Assembly: GCF_040676675.1 (NCBI RefSeq)
Contig: NZ_JBFAPK010000005.1
Coordinates: 186,001-250,000, forward strand
Length of the DNA stretch: 64,000 bases
From: JBFAPK01 sp040676675
Lineage (GTDB): Bacteria; Actinomycetota; Actinomycetes; Mycobacteriales; Micromonosporaceae
Direction of reading: 5' to 3'
Shown one piece after another: positions 25,124 to 34,051 of the stretch. The notes below the pieces were generated by a model, which saw only the letters and a program-made list of their open reading frames with translations, did not search any database and was not told the DNA's origin. Positions within the stretch are counted from its first letter, which is position 1. Each line of letters opens with the position of its first letter. Both the position numbers and the translations under genes were made by a program.

Positions 25124-28100
25124 GTGCGGATCGGCTTGCTCGGACCCTTGGAGGTCCAGACCGGCTCCGGCGCGCGGGTGGAGGTGAGCGGCGCCCGGCT
25201 GCGCCGGCTGCTCATCCTGCTCGCGCTCGACGCCGGTCGGGTGGTGCCCTCCGCCGAGCTCGTCGACGGGGTCTGGGGCGACGAACCGCCCAGCGGCACC
25301 GTCAACGCCCTCCAGGCGCTGGTCTCGCGGCTGCGCCGGGCCGTACCGGAGGCGCCGGTCGACTCGCACCCGAGCGGGTACCGGCTGGCCGTCGCCGCCG
25401 AGGCGGTCGACCTGGCCCGGTTCGAGCGGCTGGCCGCCGCGGGCCGGGCCGCGCTGCCGGTCGATCCGGCCCGCGCGGTCGCCGTACTGACCGAGGCGCT
25501 GGCGCTGTGGCGCGGGCCCGCGCTGGCCGACGTCGCCGACGCCGACTTCGCCCGCGCGCCCGTGGCCCGCCTGGACGAGCTGCGGCTGGGCGCGACGGAG
25601 GACCGGATCGAGGCGCTGCTCGCCCTGGGTGAGGCGGCCAGCCTGATACCCGAGCTGCGCGCCCTGGTCGCCGCGCACCCGGTACGCGAACGACCCGCCG
25701 GTCAGCTCATCCGGGCGCTGCGGGCCGCCGGTCGTCCGGCCGAGGCGCTCGCCGGCTACGACCGGATCCGCACCGCGCTGGCCGAGACGCTCGGTACCGA
25801 CCCGTCCCCCGAACTTGCCGCGCTCCACCTCGAACTGCTCCGCGGCGCCCCGGTGCCGGTGCCGCCCGGTCCGCGCCCCGCCCCGGGGGATCGGCCGGCG
25901 GGCGACGCGCCGGCGGGGCCGGGCGGGACGGACCCGGACACCCGACCGGCGGGGATCCGGCCCGGGCCCGCCGACGGGCCGGGACGGGCGCGGCACAATC
26001 TGCCGGCCGGACTGACCAGCTTCATCGGTCGCGAGGAGGAGCTGCGTCGGGTACGCAAGCTGCTCGCCGAGGCCCGGCTGGTGACGCTCACCGGGCCGGG
26101 TGGCGCCGGCAAGACCCGGCTGGCCGTGGAGTCCGCCCGGGAACTGCTCGGCCAGGCACCGGACGGCGTGTGGCTGGTCGAGCTGGCGCCGGTGACCGAC
26201 CCGGCCGACCTGCCGCAGACCGTACTGACCGTGCTCGGGCTGCGGGAACAGGCGCTGTTGGCCCGACGCGGTGCGCCCTCCGGCGAGCTGGCGGACCCGC
26301 TCGGCCGGCTCGTCGGCGCGATCGAGGGCCGCGACCTGCTGCTGATCCTGGACAACTGCGAGCATCTCGTCGGCGCGGCGGCGGAGCTGGCCGACCGGCT
26401 GCTCGCCGCCGGGCCCCGGCTGCGGGTGCTGGCGACCAGCCGCGAACCGCTGGGGATCACCGGCGAGGTACTGCACCCGGTCGAGTCCCTCGCCCTGCCA
26501 CCGGTCGGCGCCGGACCGGAGCAGGCCGGCACGTACCCGGCGGTGCGGCTGCTGGCCGACCGGGCGCGCGCCGTACGGCCGGACTTCGCGGTCGACGACC
26601 GGAACGTGGCGGCGGTGGTGCGGATCTGCCGCGCGCTGGACGGCATGCCGCTCGCCATCGAGCTCGCCGCCGCCCGGCTGCGGGCGCTGGGGGCCGCGCA
26701 GATCGCCGCCCGCCTCGACGACCGGTTCCGGCTGCTCACGGCGGGCAGCCGGACCGCCCTGCCGCGCCACCAGACCCTGCGCGCCGTGGTCGACTGGAGC
26801 TGGGACCTCACCGACGAACCCGAACGGGCGGTGCTGCGCCGGCTCGCCGTCTTCGCCGGCGGGGCCACCCTGGAGGCGGCCGAGCGGGTCTGCGCCGGCG
26901 ACGGTGTCGACCCGGCCGACGTGCTCGACCGGCTCACCGCGCTGGTCGACAAGTCGCTGGTCATCGCGAGCGGGGACGGCGATCCCCGGTACCGGCTGCT
27001 GGAGACGATCCGGGAGTACGGCCTGCGGCGCCTCGCCGAGGCGGGCGAGGAGGAGCGGGTACGCCGGGCGCACGTCGAGGAGTTCCTCTCGCTGGCCGAG
27101 ACGGCGGACGCGTACCTGCGCGGCCGGGAGCAGCTGCGCTGGCTCGCCCGGCTCGCCGCCGAGCACGACAACCTGCACGCCGCCCTGCGCTGGACCGTCG
27201 GCGCCGGCGACGGGGTGATCGCGACCCGGTTCGTCGGCGCGCTCGGCTGGTACTGGTGGCTGCGCGGGCACCGGCTCGAGGGTGCCGACCTGGCCAAGCA
27301 GGCGCTGGCGCTGCCCGGCGTCGAGGAGGCCCCCGGTGCGTCGCCGGTGGTCGCGTACGCGCTCGGGGCGCTGAACGTCCTCTCGGCCCGTGCCGAGATG
27401 CCGGCCGCGCTGGAGTGGCTGCGGCGCGGCGCCCGGCTGGCCGAGGCCCGGTCGGGCGCGCACCCGATGCTGCGGTTGATCGGTCCGATGGCCGCCAGCT
27501 TCCAACGCTACGACCCGACGACGCTCGACGCCCTGGTTCCGCTCTTCGACGACCCTGATCCGTGGACCGCCGGCATCGCGCGGATGATGCACGCGCACGG
27601 GCAACTGAACTTCGGGCTGGCGGAGAACACCGCCGAGACGGACTTCTCGATCGCCCTCGGCCAGTTCCGGGAGATCGGCGAACGGTGGGGCGCGGCCCTC
27701 ACCCTCGCCGCGCTGGCCGACGTGCTCAGCCGGCGCGGCGAGCACGGCGGTGCCACCGGGCTGCTGGGCGAGGCGCTCGACCAGCTCAGGGCGTTGGGCA
27801 GCCTGGAGGACGTACCGGAGCTCCAGCTTCGGCTGGCGCATGAACTCTGGCTGCTCGGCGAGCGACACCGGGCGGTGGAGCTGCTGACCGAGGCGGACCG
27901 CGAGGCCGAACGGCTCGGCTCCGACGAGGCCCGCGTCGCGCTGGGTTACGAGTGGGCCGCCGTACTGCGGGACCAGGGCGACTGGGCGGCGGCCCGGCGG
28001 CGGCTGATGGCGAGCGTCGAGCTGACCTCGTCGGGGCGGCGGGTACCGCCGCAGTGGCGGGCCATGGTCCAGTCCTCGCTGGGTTACGTCGCCGCCGCGG

Positions 28101-28432
28101 AGGGCGAGTTGGACGCGGCCCGCACGCACCACGACCGGGCGCTGGACGCCGCGATCGAATCGCACGACGCGCCGATCGCCGCGCAGGTGCTGATGGGCTA
28201 CGCCGATCTCACGCTGCGGCTCGGCCGGCCGGCACGGGCCGCGCGGCTGATCGGGGCGGCCGACGCGGTGCGGGGCGGACCGGACCGTTCGCTGCTGGAC
28301 GGGCCGCGGATCGAACGGGCTGTACGGGACGCGCTCGGGCCGGTCGACTTCGCGGCGGCGCTCGCGGCCGGCGCCTTCGCCAGCATGGCCACGATCCGCG
28401 ACGTGGTCCGGGCGGCCGTCCCGTCGATCTAG
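25124..28432 (+). CDS. SARP/AfsR-type transcriptional regulator with NTPase and TPR domains
   Basis: This 1102-residue regulator starts at GTG 25124 (VRIGLLGPLEVQTG), the usual first strand of the OmpR-like DNA-binding domain (to about 90). A BTAD helical domain follows (about 95-245). After a Gly/Pro linker comes an AP-ATPase with Walker A LTGPGGAGKTRLA near 322 and Walker B LLLILDNCEHL near 405. A long C-terminal TPR-like helical region runs from about 650. Such proteins activate secondary-metabolite or developmental genes when switched by NTP and a ligand. No biosynthetic cluster adjoins it, so the target is unknown. Its TAG stop lies inside a dispersed palindromic element. Confidence 0.92.
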   Translation: MRIGLLGPLEVQTGSGARVEVSGARLRRLLILLALDAGRVVPSAELVDGVWGDEPPSGTVNALQALVSRLRRAVPEAPVDSHPSGYRLAVAAEAVDLARFERLAAAGRAALPVDPARAVAVLTEALALWRGPALADVADADFARAPVARLDELRLGATEDRIEALLALGEAASLIPELRALVAAHPVRERPAGQLIRALRAAGRPAEALAGYDRIRTALAETLGTDPSPELAALHLELLRGAPVPVPPGPRPAPGDRPAGDAPAGPGGTDPDTRPAGIRPGPADGPGRARHNLPAGLTSFIGREEELRRVRKLLAEARLVTLTGPGGAGKTRLAVESARELLGQAPDGVWLVELAPVTDPADLPQTVLTVLGLREQALLARRGAPSGELADPLGRLVGAIEGRDLLLILDNCEHLVGAAAELADRLLAAGPRLRVLATSREPLGITGEVLHPVESLALPPVGAGPEQAGTYPAVRLLADRARAVRPDFAVDDRNVAAVVRICRALDGMPLAIELAAARLRALGAAQIAARLDDRFRLLTAGSRTALPRHQTLRAVVDWSWDLTDEPERAVLRRLAVFAGGATLEAAERVCAGDGVDPADVLDRLTALVDKSLVIASGDGDPRYRLLETIREYGLRRLAEAGEEERVRRAHVEEFLSLAETADAYLRGREQLRWLARLAAEHDNLHAALRWTVGAGDGVIATRFVGALGWYWWLRGHRLEGADLAKQALALPGVEEAPGASPVVAYALGALNVLSARAEMPAALEWLRRGARLAEARSGAHPMLRLIGPMAASFQRYDPTTLDALVPLFDDPDPWTAGIARMMHAHGQLNFGLAENTAETDFSIALGQFREIGERWGAALTLAALADVLSRRGEHGGATGLLGEALDQLRALGSLEDVPELQLRLAHELWLLGERHRAVELLTEADREAERLGSDEARVALGYEWAAVLRDQGDWAAARRRLMASVELTSSGRRVPPQWRAMVQSSLGYVAAAEGELDAARTHHDRALDAAIESHDAPIAAQVLMGYADLTLRLGRPARAARLIGAADAVRGGPDRSLLDGPRIERAVRDALGPVDFAAALAAGAFASMATIRDVVRAAVPSI

Positions 28433-28482
28433 GGCAAATCGTGGTGATTGGAGATCCTCTCACGAGGATTTGCCCTAGATCG
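28425..28482. repeat. Palindromic dispersed element, copy 3
   Basis: Arms of 16 bp, CGATCTAGGGCAAATC (28425-28440) and its complement (28467-28482), enclose the conserved GTGATTGGAGATC loop. The left arm provides the last codons and the TAG stop of the AfsR-type gene. The right arm lies 22 bp from the stop of the convergent ABC permease gene. It could serve both genes as a terminator. Confidence 0.75.
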
Positions 28483-28503
28483 CGGAGGAGAGGGTCGGGC
28501 GGG

Positions 28504-29319
28504 TCAGATGCGGCGCTTGAAGCCCGCGAGCGCGAGCGGCGCGAAGACCGCGGCGATGCCGGCGGCCCAGAGCAGCGTCTGGACCAGCGGGACGGCGAGC
28601 GGGCCGCCGATCAGCAGGCCGCGCAGCGCGTCGGCGAGGATGGTCACCGGGTTGACCTCGACCCACGCCTGGAGCCAGCCCGGCATCGAGTCGGTCGGTA
28701 CGAACGCGTTGCTGGTGAAGGAGAGCGGGAAGATCACCATGAAGCCGAAGATCTGCACCTTCTCCGGCTCGCTCACCAGCACCCCGACCAGTACCGAGAT
28801 CCAGGACGCGGCGAGCGAGAAGGCGAGCAGCAGCCCGAACGCCGCGAGTACGCCGAGGGGGCCGTGCTGCACCCGGAAGCCGAGGATCATGCCGACCGCG
28901 AGCAGCAACGCCACCGACCAGGCCTGCTTGACCGTGTCGGCGATGATCCGTCCGGCCAGCGGCGACCAGCGGGCGATGGGCAGCGACCGCAGCCGGTCGA
29001 AGACGCCCTTGGTGAGGTCGACGTTGAGCCCGAACCCGGTGGTCATGGTCGCGAAGAGCGCGTTCTGCACGATGATTCCGGGAAGCGCGAACCTGAGGTA
29101 GTCGCCGGGCGAGCCGGAGATCGCGCCGCCGAAGACGTACGTGAAGAGCAGCACGAACATCACCGGTTGGATGCTCAGGTCGAGCAGCTCCATCGGGTTG
29201 TGCTTGATCTGTACGAGGCTGCGCCAGGCGAGGGTCAGGGTGTGGCGCAGCCCGGCCACCGGGGAGACCCAGCGGGTCGGGGCCAGCGCCGGGGTCGGCG
29301 TGACGGTGGTGGCGGTCAT
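28504..29319 (-). CDS. ABC-2 type permease, DrrB-like
   Basis: This 271-residue membrane protein starts at ATG 29319 and has about six hydrophobic segments. Family features include FTYVFGGAISGSPGDYLRFALPG, NALFATMTTGFGLNVDLTKG, FDRLRSLPIARWSPL and a late VPTDSMPGWLQAWVEVNPVT, all typical of daunorubicin-resistance-type efflux permeases. Its start overlaps the stop of the ATPase gene (ATGA). With that ATPase it would export a lipophilic compound; the substrate is not shown by the sequence. Confidence 0.93.
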   Translation of the reverse strand: MTATTVTPTPALAPTRWVSPVAGLRHTLTLAWRSLVQIKHNPMELLDLSIQPVMFVLLFTYVFGGAISGSPGDYLRFALPGIIVQNALFATMTTGFGLNVDLTKGVFDRLRSLPIARWSPLAGRIIADTVKQAWSVALLLAVGMILGFRVQHGPLGVLAAFGLLLAFSLAASWISVLVGVLVSEPEKVQIFGFMVIFPLSFTSNAFVPTDSMPGWLQAWVEVNPVTILADALRGLLIGGPLAVPLVQTLLWAAGIAAVFAPLALAGFKRRI

Positions 29320-30305
29320 GCGGTGGTCCTTTCCAGCTGGGTGGGGACGGGGTCGTCGCCGGCCGGTTCGTCCTCGTCGGCGCGGTGCCCGGTGAGGGAG
29401 AGGAAGACCTCGTCGAGGCTGGAGCCGCGCAGCGCGAGTTCGGCGACGACGACCCCCGCCTCGTCGAGCCGGCGGACCACGGCGGGCAGCACGCCCGGGT
29501 CGTTGACCGGTACGGTCGCCGTGTTCTGGGCGGTCTCGGGTTCGGCCGCGGCGACCGTACGCATCACCGAGATCACCGTGGCCAGCTCGGCGGGCTCGAC
29601 CGGGCGTACCGCGAGCACCTGTCCGCCGGTCTTGGCCTTCAGCTCCTCCGGGGTGCCCGTCGCGATCACCCGGCCGTGGTCGACCACCGCGATCTCGTCG
29701 GCGAGCTGGTCGGCCTCCTCCAGGTACTGCGTCGTCAACAGCACCGTCACGCCGTCGCCGACCAGCCCCCGGACGATCTCCCACAGCTCGTTGCGGCTGC
29801 GCGGGTCGAGTCCGGTCGTCGGCTCGTCGAGGAAGAGCACCTGTGGCCGGCCGACCAGGCTCGCCGCCAGGTCCAGCCGGCGGCGCATGCCCCCCGAGTA
29901 CGTCTTCGCCGCCCGGTCCGCCGCGTCGTCGAGGTGGAACTCGGCGAGCAGTTCCCGGGCGCGGGCCTTGGCCTCGGCCCGGGGCCGGCCGAGCAGCCGG
30001 CCGATGAGCAGCAGGTTCTCCGCTCCGGTCAGGGTCTCGTCGACCGAGGCGTACTGCCCGGTCAGGCCGATCAGCTGGCGGACCCGGTGCGCGTCGCGCA
30101 CCACGTCGTAGCCGCCGACCGTGGCGTGCCCACCGTCGGGGCGCAGCAGGGTGGCGAGCACCCGTACGGCCGTGGTCTTGCCGGCGCCGTTCGGCCCGAG
30201 CAGGCCGAGCACGGTGCCGGATCGCGCGGTCAAATCCACCCCGGCCAGGGCGGTCGTCGCGCCGAAGCGCTTGACCAGGCCCTCGGCCCGGATCGCGTGG
30301 CTCAT
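29316..30305 (-). CDS. ABC transporter ATPase, DrrA-like
   Basis: This 329-residue nucleotide-binding subunit starts at ATG 30305 (GGGAG six bases before). Walker A is LLGPNGAGKTTAVR, the signature YSGGMRRRLDLAASL, Walker B VLFLDEPTTGLDPRSRNEL and the His switch LLTTQYLEEADQLA. The C-terminal 90 residues are the extra domain of the DrrA subfamily (VLPAVVRRLDEAGVVVAELA). It is the first gene of a two-gene efflux operon with the permease. Confidence 0.94.
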   Translation of the reverse strand: MSHAIRAEGLVKRFGATTALAGVDLTARSGTVLGLLGPNGAGKTTAVRVLATLLRPDGGHATVGGYDVVRDAHRVRQLIGLTGQYASVDETLTGAENLLLIGRLLGRPRAEAKARARELLAEFHLDDAADRAAKTYSGGMRRRLDLAASLVGRPQVLFLDEPTTGLDPRSRNELWEIVRGLVGDGVTVLLTTQYLEEADQLADEIAVVDHGRVIATGTPEELKAKTGGQVLAVRPVEPAELATVISVMRTVAAAEPETAQNTATVPVNDPGVLPAVVRRLDEAGVVVAELALRGSSLDEVFLSLTGHRADEDEPAGDDPVPTQLERTTA

Positions 30306-30349
30306 GGACAACTCCCGTCGTTACGTGATGTCACCACCATGAGCGACGG

Positions 30350-30385
30350 CACTGACATTCCGCCGACGCGCCGCTGACACTACGT
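30350..30385 (-). promoter_or_regulatory. Possible operator of the efflux operon: direct repeats 22 bp apart
   Basis: Upstream of the ATPase start, the sequence GACG(N)6-7CTGACA occurs twice on the plus strand, with CTGACA at 30352-30357 and 30374-30379. The two are 22 bp apart, two turns of the helix. Such spacing suits a dimeric or SARP-like regulator. It was found by eye only. Confidence 0.25.
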
Positions 30386-30415
30386 CGCGTTACAGGGAGT
30401 TATCGCTGATATTTG

Positions 30416-30491
30416 CGTCGATCATGGACTTGTGGTCGGCGATTTGCCCCGATAGAGGGCCTTTGTCGCGACCACAACTCCATGATCGACG
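30416..30491. terminator. Long inverted repeat after the ThDP-enzyme gene
   Basis: Arms 30416-30438 and 30469-30491 pair over 23 bp with one mismatch (left arm begins CGTCGATCATGGACTTGTGG). The loop is 30 nt and itself contains GATTTGCCCCGAT, resembling one arm of the other palindromic family. It follows the ThDP gene stop at 30504 by 12 bp and probably ends that transcript. The outer 13 bases CGTCGATCATGGA recur at 41701-41713 and, inverted, at 42244-42256, so the arm belongs to a dispersed family. Confidence 0.6.
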
Positions 30492-30503
30492 GAATGGTGG
30501 GGG

Positions 30504-32141
30504 TCAGGCCAGGTTGGACGAGCGGGGGTACGCGTCGGCCGGGTCGGTCAGCACGTTCACCAGGTACGGCACGCCGGAGTCGAACGCCCGCTCCAGCGCC
30601 GGACCGAGGTCGGCCGGCTTCGCCACGGTCTCCCCCGCCCCGCCGAGCGCGGTCACCACGTCGTCGTAGCGCAGTCCGGGTTGCAGGTCGGCGGCGACGT
30701 CGTAGCCGTACATGGCGCGCATCGGGTGCTTCTCCAGGCCCCAGATGCCGTTGTTGCCCACGACGATGACGACCGGCAGCTTCTGCCGTACCAGGGACTC
30801 GACGTCCATCAGCGAGAAGCCGGCGGCGCCGTCCCCCATCAGCACGCAGATCTGCCGGTCGGGGTGGCTGACCCGGGCCCCCATCGCGTAGCCCATGCCG
30901 GTGCCGAGGCAGCCGTACGGGCCAGGGTCGAGCCAGGTGCCGGGGAGCGCCGGTTCGAGGTAGCGCCCGGCGTACGAGACGAAGTCGCCGCCGTCGCCGA
31001 TGGTGATCGCGTCGCGGGCGAGGACCCGACGCAGCTCGCCGTAGACGCGGGCCGGCCGGATGGGGTCGGTGTCGGCCGCCATCTCCTCGGCCTGGCGGGC
31101 CTGCGCGGCGTCCTCGGCCGCGCGCAGGTCGGCGATCCAGCCGGCGTGGTCGGCGCGGTCGCCGGTCTGCTCGGCCAGCGCGGCGAGGATCAGCCGCAGG
31201 TCGCCGGCGGGCGCGGCGGCCGGCGCGACGTGCGTGGCGCGCTGCCCGGGCGCGTCGACGATGTGCACGACCCGCGCGTCGTCGAAGTCGCCGAAGCTGA
31301 GCCGGAAGTCCAGCGGCGTACCGATGACCACCACCACGTCGGCGCCCCTGAGCGCGGTGCGGCGGGCCTTGGCGAAGGCGAGCGGATGCTCCGGCGGCAG
31401 CGCGCCCCGGCCCATGCCGTTGGTGAAGACCGGCACCTGGAGCGCCTCGGCGGCGGCGCGCAGCTCGGCGACGGCGTCCCCGGCGTAGACGTCCGAGCCG
31501 GCCACGATGACCGGCCGCTGGGCGCCGGCGACCAGGGCGGCGGCCTTGGCGACCTCCTCCGGGTCCGGCTCCAGCGGCGCGATCGCCGGTACGCCGGGCA
31601 GCTCCGCCTCGGCCACCGAGAAGACGACCTCCAGCGGCAGGTCGAGGAAGGCCGGTCCCCGGTGCGGGCTGAGCGCGGCGGTCAGCGCGGTCGTGACGGC
31701 CGCGGGGATCTCGTCGGTGGCGCCGACGGTGGCCGCGTGCTTGGTGACCGGGGCCACCAGCGGCACGTGGTCGATCTCCTGGAGGCTGCCGGAGCCCCAG
31801 CGGAAGGCCGGGGCCCGGCCGCCCAGCACCAGCACCGGCGCGCCGTTGAAGTACGCGCTGGTCAGCCCGGAGATGCCGTTGGTGACCCCGGGGCCGGCGG
31901 TGAGCACGGCGAGACCCGGGCGGCGCTGGAGCTTGGCGACCGCCTCGGCGGCGAAGACGGCGGACTGCTCGTGCCGCACGTCGACGACGCGTACCGGGTC
32001 CGGCCCGTCGGCCCCGCGGTGGGCGGCGTCGTAGAGCGGGAAGACGTGCCCGCCGGAGAGGGTGAACATCTCCCGTACCCCGAAGGCCCGTAGCGCCGCC
32101 AGGGCCAGCTCGCCGCCGTGGCCTTCGATCCGCTGCGTCAT
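30504..32141 (-). CDS. ThDP-dependent acetolactate synthase-like enzyme
   Basis: This 545-residue enzyme has all three ThDP-fold domains. The N-terminal Pyr domain has the catalytic Glu in VDVRHEQSAVFAAEAVAKL, followed by VLTAGPGVTNGISGL. The C-terminal PP domain has the cofactor motif GDGAAGFSLMDVES … VVIVVGNNG. It resembles the IlvG/oxalyl-CoA decarboxylase branch. No regulatory IlvN subunit or ilvC is beside it, so I doubt a role in branched-chain amino acid synthesis. The neighbouring enoyl-CoA hydratase is on the same strand, 205 bp upstream. Confidence 0.85.
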   Translation of the reverse strand: MTQRIEGHGGELALAALRAFGVREMFTLSGGHVFPLYDAAHRGADGPDPVRVVDVRHEQSAVFAAEAVAKLQRRPGLAVLTAGPGVTNGISGLTSAYFNGAPVLVLGGRAPAFRWGSGSLQEIDHVPLVAPVTKHAATVGATDEIPAAVTTALTAALSPHRGPAFLDLPLEVVFSVAEAELPGVPAIAPLEPDPEEVAKAAALVAGAQRPVIVAGSDVYAGDAVAELRAAAEALQVPVFTNGMGRGALPPEHPLAFAKARRTALRGADVVVVIGTPLDFRLSFGDFDDARVVHIVDAPGQRATHVAPAAAPAGDLRLILAALAEQTGDRADHAGWIADLRAAEDAAQARQAEEMAADTDPIRPARVYGELRRVLARDAITIGDGGDFVSYAGRYLEPALPGTWLDPGPYGCLGTGMGYAMGARVSHPDRQICVLMGDGAAGFSLMDVESLVRQKLPVVIVVGNNGIWGLEKHPMRAMYGYDVAADLQPGLRYDDVVTALGGAGETVAKPADLGPALERAFDSGVPYLVNVLTDPADAYPRSSNLA

Positions 32142-32346
32142 CGTCGCTCCCGTCGTGCCCCGGCTCGTGGTGTGCCGGGTTGTCGTGTGCCCGATGGGAG
32201 GCAGGTTACCGCCCGGTCAACTAAGACGTGAGTTTGACTCGCCTTCGGTCTCCCGGGGGTCGCCCGTCCGCGCCGCCTCCGGGTCGTCCATCCCCGCCGC
32301 CTCCGGGTGACCCGTCACGCCCGGTGCCGGGAACGCCCGTCCCCGC

Positions 32347-33120
32347 TCAGCGGCCGGTGAAGTCCGGCTTCCGCTTCGCCACGAACGCCTCCATCCCCTC
32401 GCGCCGGTCGTCGGTGGCGAACAGCGCCGCGAAGAGCTGGCTCTCCCAGGCCAGGCCGGAGGCGAGGTCCATCTCCAGGCCGCCGTCGACCGCCAGCTTC
32501 GCCGCGCGCAGCGCCTGGGCCGGCCCGGTGACGTACGGACGGACCAGCTCGACCGCCGCCGAGTAGACCTGGTCGGCGGGGACCACCCGGTCGGCGAGGC
32601 CGATCCGCAGCGCCTCCTGCGCGTCCACCATCCGGCCCGACATGATCAGGTCCTTGGCACGGGCCGGCCCGATCAGGCGGGCGAGCCGCTGGGTGCCGCC
32701 CGCACCGGGGATGATGCCGAGCTTGATCTCGGGCTGGCCGAGCTTCGCGTCCTCGGCCACGACCCGCCAGTCGCAGGCCAGCGCCAGCTCGCAGCCGCCG
32801 CCCAGGGCGTACCCGGTGATCGCGGCGACCACCGGCTTCGGGATGCGGGCGAGGGCGCCGAGGGCGCTGGAGAGGTCGGCGGCGCGTTCGGCCATCGCCA
32901 CGTACGACATCTCGGCCATCTCCTTGATGTCCGCGCCCGCCGCGAAGACCTTCTCGCCGCCGTAGACGATGACCGCGCGGATCCCGGAGTCCGCGGTGAC
33001 CTCGGCCGCGGCCGCCCGCAACTCCTCCTGCACCCGCGTGTTGAGGGCGTTCATCGGCGGCCGTTCCAGCCGGATCGTGCCGATACCGTCGCCGCTCTCC
33101 ACCCGCACGAAGTCGCCCAC
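32347..33120 (-). CDS. Enoyl-CoA hydratase/isomerase
   Basis: I use GTG 33120 (VGDFVRVESGDGIG), which gives 257 residues, the usual crotonase length; longer frames upstream are unsupported. Both catalytic Glu positions of classic hydratases are present: ALGGGCELALACD and GQPEIKLGIIPGAGGTQRL. GEKVFAAGADIKEMAEM forms part of the oxyanion hole. It should hydrate trans-2-enoyl-CoA in beta-oxidation or a related pathway. It ends 205 bp before the ThDP-enzyme start on the same strand. Confidence 0.93.
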   Translation of the reverse strand: MGDFVRVESGDGIGTIRLERPPMNALNTRVQEELRAAAAEVTADSGIRAVIVYGGEKVFAAGADIKEMAEMSYVAMAERAADLSSALGALARIPKPVVAAITGYALGGGCELALACDWRVVAEDAKLGQPEIKLGIIPGAGGTQRLARLIGPARAKDLIMSGRMVDAQEALRIGLADRVVPADQVYSAAVELVRPYVTGPAQALRAAKLAVDGGLEMDLASGLAWESQLFAALFATDDRREGMEAFVAKRKPDFTGR

Positions 33121-33219
33121 GCCTGCCCTCGCTCTCGCTCGCACTCCTCGTACGCGGAGCGTGGGTCCCACCCTCCGCGCCGTACCCGCGACACCGGTCG
33201 GCGCCGCGTGCCCCACCCT

Positions 33220-33384
33220 AGGGCCTGTGTCAACGTCACTGGTCGGCCTGCGGCGGGCCCAGACGGCGCCCGGCGACGTTGCGGTCTCGTCCGGATACAA
33301 CACCGGTGTCCGGACGAACCGGCGCCTTGCCGGATCACCGCCTGGACTCCGCCTCGACTCGACCGCGACGTCGACACAGGCCCT
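33220..33384. mobile_element. MITE-like element with near-perfect terminal inverted repeats
   Basis: Terminal arms AGGGCCTGTGTCAACGTC (33220-33237) and GACGTCGACACAGGCCCT (33367-33384) pair over 18 bp with one mismatch. A smaller inner dyad lies near its middle (TCGTCCGGATACA … TGTCCGGACGA). It is about 165 bp, carries no gene, and lies between the divergent enoyl-CoA hydratase and DUF6232 genes. Length, terminal repeats and lack of coding suggest a non-autonomous transposon remnant. I see no clear target duplication. The rest of 33121-33480 shows no gene. Confidence 0.5.
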
Positions 33385-33480
33385 TGGCCATGCCCCAGCC
33401 GGTCAGGAGATCGACGGAACGTGGCGTTGCCGGGTTCGTTGGGTAGGTTGTGGGGTGTCGGACCGATGCGAGGCCCATAG

Positions 33481-33951
33481 ATGATCACTTATTACGACGA
33501 CAGGTCGGTACGGGTCACCTCCGAGGCGATCCGCGTGGGCGGGCGCAGCTATCCGCTGCGTGGCCTGGCCAGGATCTGGCACCGGCGCGGGCGCCGCTCG
33601 TGGCGCAGCCTCGCCGGCCGGGGCGCGCTCGGCGCCGGCATCCTCGGGCCGATCATCGCCGCGATCGTCGGGATCGTCGTCGCCGTGCGGCTCGACGCCT
33701 CGCTCTCCGCCACGGTCGTCCTGGTCGCCGCCGCCTGCCTCGTCGGGCTCGCCGCCGGCCCGGTGGCGGACCTGCTGCTGGAGCAGCTCGACCGTTCGTA
33801 CGCGCGCGGCACGCACGACCTGGAGATCTGGGCCGACTACGGTGGGCGGCCCGTGCTCCTGTTGCACACCCGCGACGCGCTGCGCTTCGGCCAGATCTAC
33901 CGGGCGTTGCAGCGCGCGGTCGAGCGCGGGCAGCCGGCCCGGACGACCTGA
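33481..33951 (+). CDS. DUF6232-family membrane protein, copy 1
   Basis: This 156-residue protein starts MITYYDDRSVRVTSEAIRVG. An N-terminal soluble PH-like strand region (to about 50) is followed by two membrane helices (about 53-75 and 77-97) and a C-terminal soluble part ending RDALRFGQIYRALQRAVE. A paralogue with the same layout lies at 36421. The two flank the PrsW protease gene and its partner. Function unknown. Confidence 0.8.
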   Translation: MITYYDDRSVRVTSEAIRVGGRSYPLRGLARIWHRRGRRSWRSLAGRGALGAGILGPIIAAIVGIVVAVRLDASLSATVVLVAAACLVGLAAGPVADLLLEQLDRSYARGTHDLEIWADYGGRPVLLLHTRDALRFGQIYRALQRAVERGQPARTT

Positions 33952-34051
33952 CCCCGCCGACCACCCCCACGGGCGGCTCCCGACGGGCGGCTCCCGGCCA
34001 CCGGCGAACGGCGGGCGACTTCCGGCCAGCGGCCAGCGGTGGCCGGCGGGG

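Noticed and set aside
24464..28165. Minus-strand open frame of over 1200 codons opposite the AfsR-type gene
   Set aside because: It has no domain signature; the plus strand encodes an unmistakable SARP regulator with proper third-position bias.
25124..28432. SARP regulator as the pathway activator of a biosynthetic cluster in the window
   Set aside because: No polyketide, peptide synthetase or other core biosynthetic genes are nearby.
30504..32141. ThDP enzyme as the catalytic subunit IlvB of valine synthesis
   Set aside because: There is no ilvN or ilvC beside it, and its motifs are closer to the IlvG/oxalyl-CoA decarboxylase branch.
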